25,639 nucleotides of DNA from DATJBF01 sp035515475 (GCA_035515475.1 DATJBF010000044.1:1-25639), one strand, 5' to 3'. Positions 1-8,264 are shown, counted from the stretch's first letter. The notes: a model not told the origin generated them from the letters alone. A program made the numbers and translations.

Positions 1-67
1 CTGAGGAACGCGTGCCCGAAACAATGACGATACATGGGGTGAGGAGCGCCCACAGCAGCCGCCTCAT
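1..67 (-). CDS. Start of an exported protein (partial, runs off the left edge)
   Basis: The dnaB stop codon overlaps an ATG in the arrangement ATGA. From that ATG the reading frame stays open to the window edge and reads MRRLLWALLTPCIVIVSG and a few more residues. Two arginines followed by a hydrophobic stretch is the pattern of a Sec signal peptide or an N-terminal membrane anchor. A GGGAG motif sits about six bases upstream, inside the last dnaB codons, so ribosome binding and coupling to dnaB translation are both plausible. Only about 22 residues are visible, so the function cannot be stated. Confidence 0.5.
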   Translation of the reverse strand, partial: MRRLLWALLTPCIVIVSGTRSS

Positions 68-1566
68 TCCTCACTCCCTTCGAACTTCGGAATGTCTCCC
101 TCTTCAACCCTTGCCCGATCTTCGAACCGGGCGTAGTCGCCAATGAAGGTCAAATCAATATTGCCCGTCGGGCCATTGCGCTGTTTGGCAATGATCAGGG
201 TGGCTTTGCCTTTCTCCGCCTCCTTCTGTTCCTTGTCGTCCTCGTACAACTCGGGCCGCAGCAACAGCCCGACAACATCGGCGTCTTGCTCAATAGCCCC
301 CGATTCACGAAGGTCAGCCAACCTCGGTTTGCCCTCGTCCCGCGATTCCGGTTGGCGATTGAGCTGGCTGAGCACGATAATCGGTATCTTCAGTTCCTTC
401 GCCAACGCCTTCACCCCGGCCGAGATGTCGGCCACCTCAGCCTGCCGGCTGGTCTCGGCGCGCCGGGACGGCGCCCGCATCAACTGCATGTAGTCAATGA
501 TCAACAGCCGGATCCCATACTGCTGTTTCATGCGCCGGGCACGAGCCCGCACTTGATTGACCGTCAGACCCGCCGAGTCGTCGATGTACAGCGGCGCCTT
601 CATCAACTTGCTGGCCACCGCGGTCAATCGGTGGTGATCCGGATCCTTGGGGAACCCGTCGTGGAGCGCTCGCAGGTTTACGCTCGCCCGCGAACACAGC
701 ATCCGGATCACCAACTCCTGCCCCGACATCTCCAGGCTGAACACGCCGACGGGCGTATTCCGATCCACGGCAACGTTCTCCGCAATGTTCATCGCCAGCG
801 CCGTTTTCCCCATCGAAGGCCGGCCCGCGATGATGAACATGTTGCCATCGTGCAGGCCCGAGGTCAGCTTGTCCAAATCGCGGAAACCCGTCGCCAACCC
901 CATCACCTCACCCCGCTTCTCGAAGATCCGCTCGATACTGGACATCGCATCCATGACCAGCGGCTTCGCGGGCTTGATCAGGTCGGTCGACCGTTCCGCA
1001 GTGATCTTGAAAATCTGTTGCTCGACCTCGTCGATCCAACCCTTCACATCGTCCTGCTGCTCGAATGCCCGGGCCATGACGTCGTGAGCGGCACCGATCA
1101 ACTGGCGCAGGAGGCATTTCTCCCAAACAATGTCGATATACCGCTCGACGTTGGCCGTCGTCGGCACTCGCGTGACCAAATCGCTCAGGTACGCCGGCCC
1201 GCCGATCTCCTCGAGTTGGTTCTTGTCGTGCAACCGCTGTTGGAGGGTGACGCTATCAATGGCCTGCATCGCGTCCTGCATCCCGGCGATCTCACGGAAG
1301 ATGACCTGATGGGCGGCGTAGTAGAAATGCTGATCGCTGAGGCGCTCCCGCACCTCGGAACCGGCCTCGGCCGGACTCAGCAGCATCGCACCCAGAACAG
1401 CCATTTCGGCATCCAGACTGTTCGGCAACACGCGATCCAGAACGACGATGGAGGGCGATTTGGACTTTCCCAAGGGCGCCGCCTTGCCCGCCCGCTGGCT
1501 CCGCGCTGCGCCGGCCCCGTCGGTTTGACCAGCAGGTTCAGAGGCGAGAGGATTGGTCGAAGCCAT
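64..1566 (-). CDS. dnaB: Replicative DNA helicase DnaB
   Basis: This is the hexameric 5'-3' helicase that unwinds DNA at the replication fork and recruits primase. At 500 residues it is slightly longer than the usual 450-470, because of a low-complexity, basic N-terminal extension of about 45 residues before the DnaB N-terminal helical domain (about 48-150). The RecA-like motor carries Walker A GRPSMGKT at 248-255, Walker B LLIIDYMQLM at 354-363 and the QLNR motif at 401-404. No intein interrupts the motor. It is the last recognised gene of the prs-rplY-pth-rpsF-ssb-rpsR-rplI-dnaB run, 26 bases after rplI, and it overlaps the next start codon by four bases. The start is the first ATG in frame. 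A later start that removes the extension is possible, but the core fold is certain. Confidence 0.97.
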   Translation of the reverse strand: MASTNPLASEPAGQTDGAGAARSQRAGKAAPLGKSKSPSIVVLDRVLPNSLDAEMAVLGAMLLSPAEAGSEVRERLSDQHFYYAAHQVIFREIAGMQDAMQAIDSVTLQQRLHDKNQLEEIGGPAYLSDLVTRVPTTANVERYIDIVWEKCLLRQLIGAAHDVMARAFEQQDDVKGWIDEVEQQIFKITAERSTDLIKPAKPLVMDAMSSIERIFEKRGEVMGLATGFRDLDKLTSGLHDGNMFIIAGRPSMGKTALAMNIAENVAVDRNTPVGVFSLEMSGQELVIRMLCSRASVNLRALHDGFPKDPDHHRLTAVASKLMKAPLYIDDSAGLTVNQVRARARRMKQQYGIRLLIIDYMQLMRAPSRRAETSRQAEVADISAGVKALAKELKIPIIVLSQLNRQPESRDEGKPRLADLRESGAIEQDADVVGLLLRPELYEDDKEQKEAEKGKATLIIAKQRNGPTGNIDLTFIGDYARFEDRARVEEGDIPKFEGSEE

Positions 1567-1592
1567 GTAGCCGTCCCCACGTAATTGTGCGG

Positions 1593-2126
1593 CTATTTCT
1601 TGTTATGAGCTTTCTGTGCCTTCTTACCAGCTTTTTCCCCCGCACCCTCGGTCTTCGAGCCCGGGGCTTCTGCCCCTTCCTGACCAACCACCCAAATCTT
1701 GACCTTGGTGGCAACTTCAGGGTGCAGCTTCACGTCCACATCGTACACACCCAACTCGCGGATCGGATGTTCGAGGGCGATCTTGCGCCGATCGATTTCT
1801 ATCCCTTCCTTCTTCAGCATTTCGGAAATATCGGCGGATGTGACCGAGCCGTAGAGTTTGCCGTCTTCGCCCGCGGCGGCAGTGACCGTGTAGGATTGCT
1901 TCACCAACTTCGCGGCCACAGCATTGGCGTCATCCAGTTGCGCCGCCAGCGTCGCCGCGCGCTTCTTGCGCAGCGATTCCACGCGACGCAGGTTCGCCGC
2001 TGAAGCGGGCACCGCCAGCCCCTTCGGGAAGAGAAAGTTCCTGGCATACCCATTGGCCACCGTCACGGTGTCGCCTTCGGCCCCGAGGTTATCCACGGGA
2101 GCCGTCAGAATGATCTGCGTGCTCAT
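1593..2126 (-). CDS. rplI: 50S ribosomal protein L9
   Basis: L9 binds 23S rRNA at the base of the L1 stalk. The protein begins MSTQIILTAPVDNLG and shows the L9 N-domain signature, including GYARNFLFPKGLAVPAS, then the long connecting helix and the C-terminal domain ending near VKIWVVGQEG. It has 177 residues against a usual 150 or so. The excess is a tail of about 28 residues rich in Lys, Ala, Gly and Glu. The frame stays open further upstream, but the start at 2126 is chosen because L9 homology begins there and an AGGA motif lies about eight bases before it. It sits between rpsR and dnaB, the usual place in many bacteria. Confidence 0.95.
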   Translation of the reverse strand: MSTQIILTAPVDNLGAEGDTVTVANGYARNFLFPKGLAVPASAANLRRVESLRKKRAATLAAQLDDANAVAAKLVKQSYTVTAAAGEDGKLYGSVTSADISEMLKKEGIEIDRRKIALEHPIRELGVYDVDVKLHPEVATKVKIWVVGQEGAEAPGSKTEGAGEKAGKKAQKAHNKK

Positions 2127-2145
2127 ATTGTTTTCCTGTAAGAAC

Positions 2146-2177
2146 GGCGCTCGGCGCCTGCTCCGGGGCGACCCCGG
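2146..2177 (-). other. Two tandem triloop hairpins in the rpsR-rplI spacer
   Basis: Two perfect inverted repeats lie side by side in the 68-base spacer. One is GGCGC-TCG-GCGCC at 2146-2158; the other is CCGGGG-CGA-CCCCGG at 2163-2177. Both would fold in the operon mRNA between the S18 stop and the L9 ribosome-binding site. There is no U-run, so they do not look like an intrinsic terminator. An mRNA stability or processing element, or a control site for L9 translation, is possible but not shown. Confidence 0.5.
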
Positions 2178-2194
2178 CCGCCCTTGTGAGTTCG

Positions 2195-2431
2195 TCACCG
2201 CACGAGCAGCATGGTGCGGGCGCGCTTGATCGCGGTGGCCAACTGTCTCTGGTGCTTGGCACAATTCCCGGAGATTCGCCGGGGCAGAATCCGGCCGCGT
2301 TCGGTCATGAATTTCTTGAGCAAATCTGCCTGCTTGTAGTCGATCACGATCTGATCCATGCACAACTTGCAGTCGCGCTTCACGATTACGTCGCGCTTGC
2401 CTCTCCTGCTTTCGCCGTTTCTCTCAATCAT
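2195..2431 (-). CDS. rpsR: 30S ribosomal protein S18
   Basis: S18 binds the platform of the small subunit together with S6, whose gene lies two genes upstream. The 78 residues include the core YKQADLLKKFMTERGRILPR and the C-terminal basic helix TAIKRARTMLLVR. Cysteines in CKLC (about residues 21-24) and in GNCAKH match the zinc-binding (C+) form of S18. The start ATG is preceded closely by AGGAAGAG. Length and position are ordinary. Confidence 0.96.
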   Translation of the reverse strand: MIERNGESRRGKRDVIVKRDCKLCMDQIVIDYKQADLLKKFMTERGRILPRRISGNCAKHQRQLATAIKRARTMLLVR

Positions 2432-2473
2432 GTGTCTCTTCCTGATGGTTTGAAATGGTTTCCCCGTTCGCGC

Positions 2474-2956
2474 CTAAAACGGGATGTTGTCGTCCTCGCC
2501 CGCGGTCGTCGGCTCGGGTTCGCCCCCGCCGCTCTGCGCCGGAGCGGCTCGTCCGCCGCGCGCCGCTGGCCGCACCGGCGCTTCATCCGCCGGCGCTTGA
2601 TCCTTGAATTCGGCACCGCCACGTGGCGCCCCGAGGAATTGAACCCGCTCCGCCACAACCTTCAATCGGTTGCGCTTCTGTCCGGATTCCTTGTCCTCCC
2701 AGCTATCCAGCCGCAACCGCCCTTCCACGAAAACGGGGCGGCCTTTCGAGAGGTACTGGCCCGCGGTCTCCGCTTGCCGGCCCCAGACCTCGATGTCCAC
2801 AAACGTGACCTCTTCCTTTTGTTCGCCGCTTTCCGTCGTGTACACGCGGTTGACCGCCAAGCCGAGGTTGGCAATCGCGGTTCCCTTCGGCGTGTACCGG
2901 ACCTCGGGGTCGCGCGTCAGGTTGCCCATCAACAGCACTTTGTTATATGACGCCAT
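2474..2956 (-). CDS. ssb: Single-stranded DNA-binding protein SSB
   Basis: SSB coats single-stranded DNA during replication and repair and recruits partner proteins through its acidic tip. The 160 residues divide into an OB-fold (about 1-108, starting MASYNKVLLMGNLTRDPE, with FVEGRLRLDSW), a Gly/Ala/Pro/Arg-rich disordered linker, and the C-terminal tip DDNIPF that binds partners. It lies five bases after rpsF and precedes rpsR, the classic S6-SSB-S18 order, which places replication and ribosome assembly genes in one transcript. Confidence 0.97.
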   Translation of the reverse strand: MASYNKVLLMGNLTRDPEVRYTPKGTAIANLGLAVNRVYTTESGEQKEEVTFVDIEVWGRQAETAGQYLSKGRPVFVEGRLRLDSWEDKESGQKRNRLKVVAERVQFLGAPRGGAEFKDQAPADEAPVRPAARGGRAAPAQSGGGEPEPTTAGEDDNIPF

Positions 2957-2961
2957 GGTGG

Positions 2962-3303
2962 TTATCTCTCAACGACGCCCGTCTCAGGGATGCGGCGCGG
3001 CTTGCGCGGTGGCGGCTCGGGTGCGGCTTCCGTGAACTGCCAGCGGAACACCTCGGTCTCCAAGTGCAACTTCGCGTCCAACTCCGCCACCGCCTTTGGC
3101 GGCGCGTCGAAAATGAAATTCACGTAGTACCCGGAGCTGCGTTGGCGCGTGTCGCGCGCGAACGGGCGCGCGCCCATCCGTTGCACCTTGGCCACGCGGC
3201 CACCAGCGCGCTCGATCTCCTTCTGAATCTTGTCAACGAGCTCCTTCGACACCTCTTCCTTACCAGCGGTGTCGAAAATAAACAATCCTTCGTATGTCTT
3301 CAA
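2962..3303 (-). CDS. rpsF: 30S ribosomal protein S6
   Basis: S6 pairs with S18 on the platform of the 30S subunit. The 113 residues show the S6 fold: an initial strand KTYEGLFIFDT, the motif RMGARPFARDTRQRSSGYYV, and FRWQFTEA near the end. A short proline/arginine-rich C-terminal tail of about 20 residues follows. The start is TTG, not ATG. It is chosen because it begins the homologous region and has a strong AAGGAG seven bases or so upstream. It follows pth by 25 bases. Confidence 0.95.
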   Translation of the reverse strand: MKTYEGLFIFDTAGKEEVSKELVDKIQKEIERAGGRVAKVQRMGARPFARDTRQRSSGYYVNFIFDAPPKAVAELDAKLHLETEVFRWQFTEAAPEPPPRKPRRIPETGVVER

Positions 3304-3328
3304 CGTCCCTCTCCTTCTGCTGTCGATG

Positions 3329-3943
3329 TCACCCTGCAGACTTTCTCCGGTTAAACTGATTCATGGCCTCCGTCAGGCCCGTGCGCAAACAGCACTCGAT
3401 CGCTTCCCCCGCCGTCGCCGCCGCTCGTTCCGCCAACTCCCGCTCCGCGGCCGCGAACTCGCCCAGCACGTGATCCGTAATGCCCGGGCCCGGCGATGTC
3501 CCTGGCCCCGCCGCGGGACGTCCAATGCCCACCCGGAGCCGGCCAAATCCCTCGTTGCCGCCCAGCGCTTCAATGATCGAGCGCAGTCCGTTGTGCCCGC
3601 CGCTCCCGCCCGACGCGCGCAATCGAATCTCTCCGAGCGGCAAATCCGCGTCGTCGACCACCACAAGCATCTCGTCCGGCACGAGCTTCAGCCAGTTCAA
3701 CATCGCCCCGACGGCCACGCCGCTGCGGTTCATATACGTCCGTGGCTTGACGAGCACCACTTTGCCCGCGTCACCCACGACGGCCTCGGCTACCTCCGCC
3801 GAAAACCGCCACTTTCTTCGGAAAGAACAATCGAGCTTCCCGGCCAACCGATCCAGCACGGCAAAACCAATGTTGTGACGCGTGCCGGCGTACTCCTTGC
3901 CGGGATTTCCCAGCCCCACCACCAGCTTTGGCTTGGCCGACAC
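3329..3943 (-). CDS. pth: Peptidyl-tRNA hydrolase
   Basis: Pth cleaves peptidyl-tRNAs released by stalled ribosomes and recycles tRNA. The 204 residues carry the family hallmarks: VVGLGNPGKEYAGTRHNIGF with Asn13 and the catalytic His23, YMNRSG with Asn72, the Asp-rich VVDDADLPLG that supplies the Asp partnering the histidine, and SGGHNGLRSI with Asn118. The start is GTG, with GAGG about ten bases upstream. It lies 21 bases after rplY. The rplY-pth pair is common in many phyla. Confidence 0.96.
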   Translation of the reverse strand: MSAKPKLVVGLGNPGKEYAGTRHNIGFAVLDRLAGKLDCSFRRKWRFSAEVAEAVVGDAGKVVLVKPRTYMNRSGVAVGAMLNWLKLVPDEMLVVVDDADLPLGEIRLRASGGSGGHNGLRSIIEALGGNEGFGRLRVGIGRPAAGPGTSPGPGITDHVLGEFAAAERELAERAAATAGEAIECCLRTGLTEAMNQFNRRKSAG

Positions 3944-3964
3944 AGCCGTGTCGCCTCGCGTCCG

Positions 3965-4834
3965 CTACTTCTTGGCATCGGGCTTGCCGCCGGCGGGTTT
4001 GCCCGCTGCGGGAGCCTTGCCCTCGGGTTTGGCCGGCGCCCCGGCCGCAGGGGCTTTGCCCGGCGCCGCCGTCGCGGGAGCTTTGCCTTCCGTCTTTCCC
4101 GCCACGGGGGCTTTCGCATCCACCTTGCCGGCTTCGGGTTTCGACTTGGCCTCGCCCTCCGCGACCGCGCCTTCTTCGCCTTCTTCCTTCTTCGCGGTGA
4201 TCACCTCCGGCTCGGCCGTCGGAGCCGCCGCCGCCTCGGTCATCGCGGCCAGTTCCTCTTCCGTGATCGGCGCGACGACGAGGAACACGGTCTGGCCCCG
4301 GTCGTCAACCAGTGTTACGCCCGGCGGTACGGCGATGTCGCCCACGTGGATGCTCTGGCCAATCTCCAGTTTCTCAACGTTGACCTCGATCATCTCGGGC
4401 AAATCCTTCGGCAAACATTCGACGCGCAATTCGCGCATGACGTACTCCAACACGCCCCCGCCCGTCTTCACGCCCGCGGGTTCGCCGATGGGCCGCACCG
4501 CGACGTTGGCCCGCAGCTTCTCGGTGGCGCGGACTTCGTGGAAATCGATGTGCAGAATCGTGTCCTCATACGGATGATGTTGCACTTCCTGAATGAGCGC
4601 GAGCCGGTTCTTCGTCTGGCCGTCCTCGTCCACCTGCAGGTCGACCAGCACGTTCTCGCCCGTGGCCTGGTGGAGCACTTTCTCCAGATCTTTCGCGGCG
4701 ACCGCCACGTTGATCGGCTTGGTGTGGGCCCCGTAAATCACCGCGGGAACGACCCCGTGCACCCGCAACCGTTTCATGGCGTCCTTGCCGGTCTCGGTCC
4801 GCGTCTTTGCTTTCAATTGTAACTTCTGTGCCAT
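3965..4834 (-). CDS. rplY: 50S ribosomal protein L25 / Ctc family, long form
   Basis: This is a 5S rRNA-binding protein of the two-domain Ctc/TL5 type. The N-terminal L25 domain covers about residues 1-95 (KLQLKAKTRTETGKDAMKRL; VLVDLQVDEDGQTKNRLALI) and the C-terminal beta domain about 100-195. Residues from about 205 to 289 form an acidic then Ala/Pro/Lys/Gly-rich low-complexity tail built from repeats such as GKAPAAG. With this tail the protein (289 residues) is about 80 residues longer than typical Ctc proteins. The chosen ATG has GAGGAG eight bases upstream. An earlier in-frame ATG seven codons upstream lacks such support. It lies between prs and pth. Confidence 0.92.
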   Translation of the reverse strand: MAQKLQLKAKTRTETGKDAMKRLRVHGVVPAVIYGAHTKPINVAVAAKDLEKVLHQATGENVLVDLQVDEDGQTKNRLALIQEVQHHPYEDTILHIDFHEVRATEKLRANVAVRPIGEPAGVKTGGGVLEYVMRELRVECLPKDLPEMIEVNVEKLEIGQSIHVGDIAVPPGVTLVDDRGQTVFLVVAPITEEELAAMTEAAAAPTAEPEVITAKKEEGEEGAVAEGEAKSKPEAGKVDAKAPVAGKTEGKAPATAAPGKAPAAGAPAKPEGKAPAAGKPAGGKPDAKK

Positions 4835-4888
4835 ACCCAATGTCTCCTCAAACACATTCGACTGAAAAATCGTCCGTCGGGGCGGCGC

Positions 4889-5854
4889 TCAGTTCTCCGG
4901 CCGCTCGCCATTGATGTCAAACAGCGACGACACCGATTCACAGTTGTGAATCCGCTTGATCGCTTCGCCGAGCAGCGGCGCCACCGTCAACTCCGTCAGC
5001 TTGAACCCGCTGATCTTCGAGTGCGGCACCGTGTCGGTCGTGACCAACTCCTCCAGTTTCGACTTCTTTAACCGGTCCAGCGCCGCCGGATTCAAGACCC
5101 CGTGGCTCACCGCCGCAAACACGCGCTTCGCGCCCCGCTGCTTCAGCACCGCAGCGGCACGAGTCAAGGTGCCCGCCGTCTCCGCCAAATCGTCCACCAA
5201 CAACACGTCGTGCCCCTCGATCTCGCCCACCACGCTGAGCACTTCGACGTCCGCTGGCGACTTGCGTTTCTTGGCGACGATGGCCAGTGGCGCCTGAAAC
5301 ATGTTGGCGTACGCGCTAACCATCTTCGTGCCGCCGATGTCCGGCGACACAACCACCAGGTCCTTCAGTTTCTTCTTGCTGAAGTACCGATACACCACCG
5401 GCGCCGCGTAGAGATGATCGACGGGGATGTCGAAAAACCCCATGATCTGTTGCGCGTGCAAATCCATCGTCAGTACCCGGTTCGCACCGGCCGCCACGAT
5501 CAGGTTCGCCACCAGCTTGGCCGTAATCGGCACCCGCGGCTGGTCCTTGCGGTCCTGACGCGCATAGCCAAAAAAGGGGACCACCGCCGTGATGCGACTG
5601 GCACTGGCCCGCCGACACGCGTCGATCATGATCAGCAACTCCATCAAATGCTGATTCGCCGGCGGCGACGTCGGCTCCACGATGAATACGTCCCGCCCGC
5701 GGATGTTCTCGTTGATCTTTACCCGCGTTTCCTGATCAGGGAACGCCGTGACCATCGCATCGCTCACCGGCACCCCGATGTAGTCGGCAATCCGTTGTGC
5801 CAGAGGACGGTTGGCGTTACCCGAGAAAATTCTCAACTCGCGTGACGACTCCAC
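4889..5854 (-). CDS. prs: Ribose-phosphate pyrophosphokinase (PRPP synthetase)
   Basis: The enzyme makes PRPP from ribose 5-phosphate and ATP, feeding purine, pyrimidine, His, Trp and NAD synthesis. The 321 residues match the class I length. Visible motifs are FSGNANRPLAQRIA near the N-terminus, the flexible loop FFGYARQDRKDQPRVPITAK, the signature DLHAQQIMGFFDIPVDHLYA, and the PRPP-binding loop VLLVDDLAETAGTL. The usual DDMIDTAGT is varied here to DDLAETAGT. The start is GTG at 5854. An in-frame TTG six codons later, just before LRIFSGNA, could be the true start. It is the first gene of the minus-strand operon that ends beyond dnaB. Confidence 0.95.
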   Translation of the reverse strand: MESSRELRIFSGNANRPLAQRIADYIGVPVSDAMVTAFPDQETRVKINENIRGRDVFIVEPTSPPANQHLMELLIMIDACRRASASRITAVVPFFGYARQDRKDQPRVPITAKLVANLIVAAGANRVLTMDLHAQQIMGFFDIPVDHLYAAPVVYRYFSKKKLKDLVVVSPDIGGTKMVSAYANMFQAPLAIVAKKRKSPADVEVLSVVGEIEGHDVLLVDDLAETAGTLTRAAAVLKQRGAKRVFAAVSHGVLNPAALDRLKKSKLEELVTTDTVPHSKISGFKLTELTVAPLLGEAIKRIHNCESVSSLFDINGERPEN

Positions 5855-5887
5855 TTCCGTTCTGCTTTCCGATTAATAACCAAGCCC

Positions 5888-5902
5888 CCACGCCTCGCGT
5901 GG
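5888..5902 (-). other. Short triloop hairpin upstream of prs
   Basis: CCACGC-CTC-GCGTGG forms a perfect 6-bp stem about 34 bases before the prs start, so it would lie in the prs leader if transcription starts upstream of it. The rest of the 255-base divergent spacer between prs and the GloVer gene shows no clear promoter pair, tRNA or small gene. Confidence 0.3.
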
Positions 5903-6109
5903 CGTTCCAAGCGGCGCCACTTCTACTCTACGACCCGTGGTTTTTCAATCCGAATCTTTACCCGCAGTTTCGGGATGCACACGGGGCCTGTGGCAGCCAA
6001 AAACCAGCGATTTCAGCCCCAATGATCCGTCTCCCCTTTTTCCGGCTGGAAGTAACCGAGCGACAAGAGTACCCTTCCGCGCTCAGTGCGGAAACCGGAG
6101 TCCCACATC

Positions 6110-8254
6110 ATGGCAAGTGAAAATTTCACGATGAAGACAATCAGATTGGCTGCAGTTCTTCTGCTCGCCACAGCAGTGCCATCCACCCAAGCCGACATTA
6201 TCAAACCCCTGAAAATCATCTACAGTTTCAGCGGTCCGGACGGCGCCCAACCCGAGGCAGGCGTCGCGTTGGGTACCGACGGCAACTTCTACGGGACGAC
6301 CGTTCAGGGTGGGGCCAATTACCTCGGCACGATTTTCAAAGTCAGCCCCGCCGGCGTCCTGAGTACGCTCCATAGCTTCGCGCGAGGCGAAGGAAGGAAT
6401 TCGATCGGAGGTCTCACGCAGGGAACCAACGGCGATTTCTACGGGACAACCTACGCCGGGGGGTCGAACAACCTCGGCACCGTGTTCCAGATCAGTACGT
6501 CCGGCGTCTTCGCAACGCTGTATCAGTTCGGCGGCCTCGATGGCAGCCATCCGGGAGCCGGGCTCTGCCAGGGAACCGACGGCAACTTTTACGGGACAAC
6601 CATCGACGGCGGCACGGCCAATTCCGGCACCGTCTTCCAAGTTGATCCGGCAGGCACGGTCACAACGCTGTACAACTTCGAAGGCAGCACCAACGGCGCC
6701 TTGCCCCGGGCGGGCCTCGTGCAGGGCAGCGACGGCGATTTCTACGGCACCACGTCCATCGGCGGCACGAACAGGTTCGGCACGGTGTTCAAAATGACCT
6801 CGTCGGGCTCGCTGACGACACTGCATCAGTTTGGCAACAAGGAGGGGCATAATCCGGCCGGGGAACTCGTGGAAGCCAGCGAGGGCGTCTTCTTTGGCAC
6901 GACCATCAGAGGCCGGCGAGACAATCACGGCTCGGTGTTCCGGATCACCTCCGACGGCTCGTTCACCAACGTGGTGGCGTTCACCAGTGTCAACGGAGTC
7001 CACCCCAAGTCGAAACTCGTCCAGGGCACGGACGGCTTCTTTTACGGGATGACAACCGGCGGGGGACTCGGCTTTGGCACCGTGTTCATGGTCGGAGAAG
7101 GCGGTGCGATTACCAGATTGTACAGTTTCAACGGCGCGGGCAACGGCGCTTACCCGTACGCGGGACTCGTGTCCGGCAACGACGGCTTCCTGTACGGGAC
7201 GACGGCCTTCGGCGGGCGGAACCTTCATGGCGTCATCTTCCGGGTCAGCGGCTCGCCTGTCGGCACCTACAGCGGCCTCGCCCTGCAAACCAACGCGCCA
7301 TCGCACGAAAGCTCCGGCCTCATCAACGTCACCCTCAACGGAGATCGGTCGTTCGTTGCCAAGCTCATCATGGGCGGCGTCCGCTCAGCCTTCAACGGCC
7401 GCTTTGACTTCTCCGGCAATGCCACCAACACCGTGACTCGGCCGAAACTGGCCCCGCTCCAGGTCGCGCTCCATTTGGGTGAATCCGACGGCGCCACCCT
7501 GATCACGGGAACCGCCTCCAACAACGCGTTCGCCTCCGATATTTCCGCCAGCTTGGCGGTGTACAACCGCACCAATCGATTTGCGTCCGCGGGCCGATAC
7601 ACCCTCGTCCTGCCACCGCTGGATTCGTCCGACACCAGCGTGCCGCAAGGATACGGCTACGCCACACTGACCGTCAGGAGGACCGGCCACGGCAAACTGG
7701 ACGGCGTGCTCGGCGACGGGACGAAGATTCGCGCCAGCGCCAACGTATTGTACGGTGGGATTTGGCCGCTCTACGATCCTCTCTACCAACGCCACGGGTC
7801 CTGCATCGGTTTGGTCACGTTCTCCACCAACAACACCATCAGCGCCACGGTGGATTGGTTCAAGCCGAACCGATCCCTCGACACATTCTACCCCGCGGGA
7901 TTCGCCACGACGACCACACTCAGCGGCGCAATCTACATCCCGCCCACCAACGGCGCCCCGGCCGTCATCAGTACCAACCTGCTCACGCTCGGCGGCGGGA
8001 ATCTTCCCAGCAACATCGTCAAAACCGTCATCGTCGACGCCACCGGTGCCTCCACCGTCATCGACCCGGGCAGTGATGACCTGACGCTGGCCGTTCAACC
8101 CGACACGGGGCAATTCAGTGGGAGCTTCCTCAACGCGGGCACCGGTGACACATCCGTCTTCAATGGCCTGTTGCTGCAAAGCGACAACTCCGGCGCCGGC
8201 TTCTTCCTCGGCTCGGACCGGAGCGGATTCGTCGTCATCGAACCGGCTCCCTGA
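6110..8254 (+). CDS. Exported protein with seven GloVer (Gloeo/Verruco) tandem repeats
   Basis: A signal peptide (KTIRLAAVLLLATAVPSTQA) is followed by seven strikingly regular 50-residue repeats, about residues 35-375. Each contains a variant of GTDGNFYGTT, then GTVF, then a TLYSF-like strand. This is the choice-of-anchor GloVer repeat known from Gloeobacter and Verrucomicrobia. The arrangement begins with the second half of a repeat and ends with the first half, as in beta-propellers that close by strand exchange. Residues from about 376 to 714 form a Thr/Ser/Asn-rich beta-type region with several GxY/GxF strands and no recognised catalytic motif. No PEP-CTERM or sortase tail is present. The start at 6110 is chosen because GGAG lies nine bases upstream; an ATG at 6131 is the alternative. 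Function is unknown; surface or secreted binding is an inference. Confidence 0.85.
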   Translation: MASENFTMKTIRLAAVLLLATAVPSTQADIIKPLKIIYSFSGPDGAQPEAGVALGTDGNFYGTTVQGGANYLGTIFKVSPAGVLSTLHSFARGEGRNSIGGLTQGTNGDFYGTTYAGGSNNLGTVFQISTSGVFATLYQFGGLDGSHPGAGLCQGTDGNFYGTTIDGGTANSGTVFQVDPAGTVTTLYNFEGSTNGALPRAGLVQGSDGDFYGTTSIGGTNRFGTVFKMTSSGSLTTLHQFGNKEGHNPAGELVEASEGVFFGTTIRGRRDNHGSVFRITSDGSFTNVVAFTSVNGVHPKSKLVQGTDGFFYGMTTGGGLGFGTVFMVGEGGAITRLYSFNGAGNGAYPYAGLVSGNDGFLYGTTAFGGRNLHGVIFRVSGSPVGTYSGLALQTNAPSHESSGLINVTLNGDRSFVAKLIMGGVRSAFNGRFDFSGNATNTVTRPKLAPLQVALHLGESDGATLITGTASNNAFASDISASLAVYNRTNRFASAGRYTLVLPPLDSSDTSVPQGYGYATLTVRRTGHGKLDGVLGDGTKIRASANVLYGGIWPLYDPLYQRHGSCIGLVTFSTNNTISATVDWFKPNRSLDTFYPAGFATTTTLSGAIYIPPTNGAPAVISTNLLTLGGGNLPSNIVKTVIVDATGASTVIDPGSDDLTLAVQPDTGQFSGSFLNAGTGDTSVFNGLLLQSDNSGAGFFLGSDRSGFVVIEPAP

Positions 8255-8264
8255 CGCCAACAAG

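Noticed and set aside
3230..4822. Long plus-strand open frame opposite pth and rplY
   Set aside because: It is antisense to two well-supported genes and has His/Arg-rich low-complexity translation, typical of a shadow frame.
5855..6109. tRNA or riboswitch in the prs/GloVer spacer
   Set aside because: No cloverleaf or known riboswitch core could be seen; only a short hairpin at 5888-5902.
6250..7230. Possible CRISPR-like or satellite DNA repeat array
   Set aside because: The 150-base periodicity is protein-coding with diverged copies and no identical short repeats with unique spacers.
6083..7306. Minus-strand frame opposite the GloVer repeats with a regular repeat of its own
   Set aside because: The regularity is only the 150-base period of the sense-strand repeats seen from the other strand; the sense protein has a signal peptide and a known repeat.
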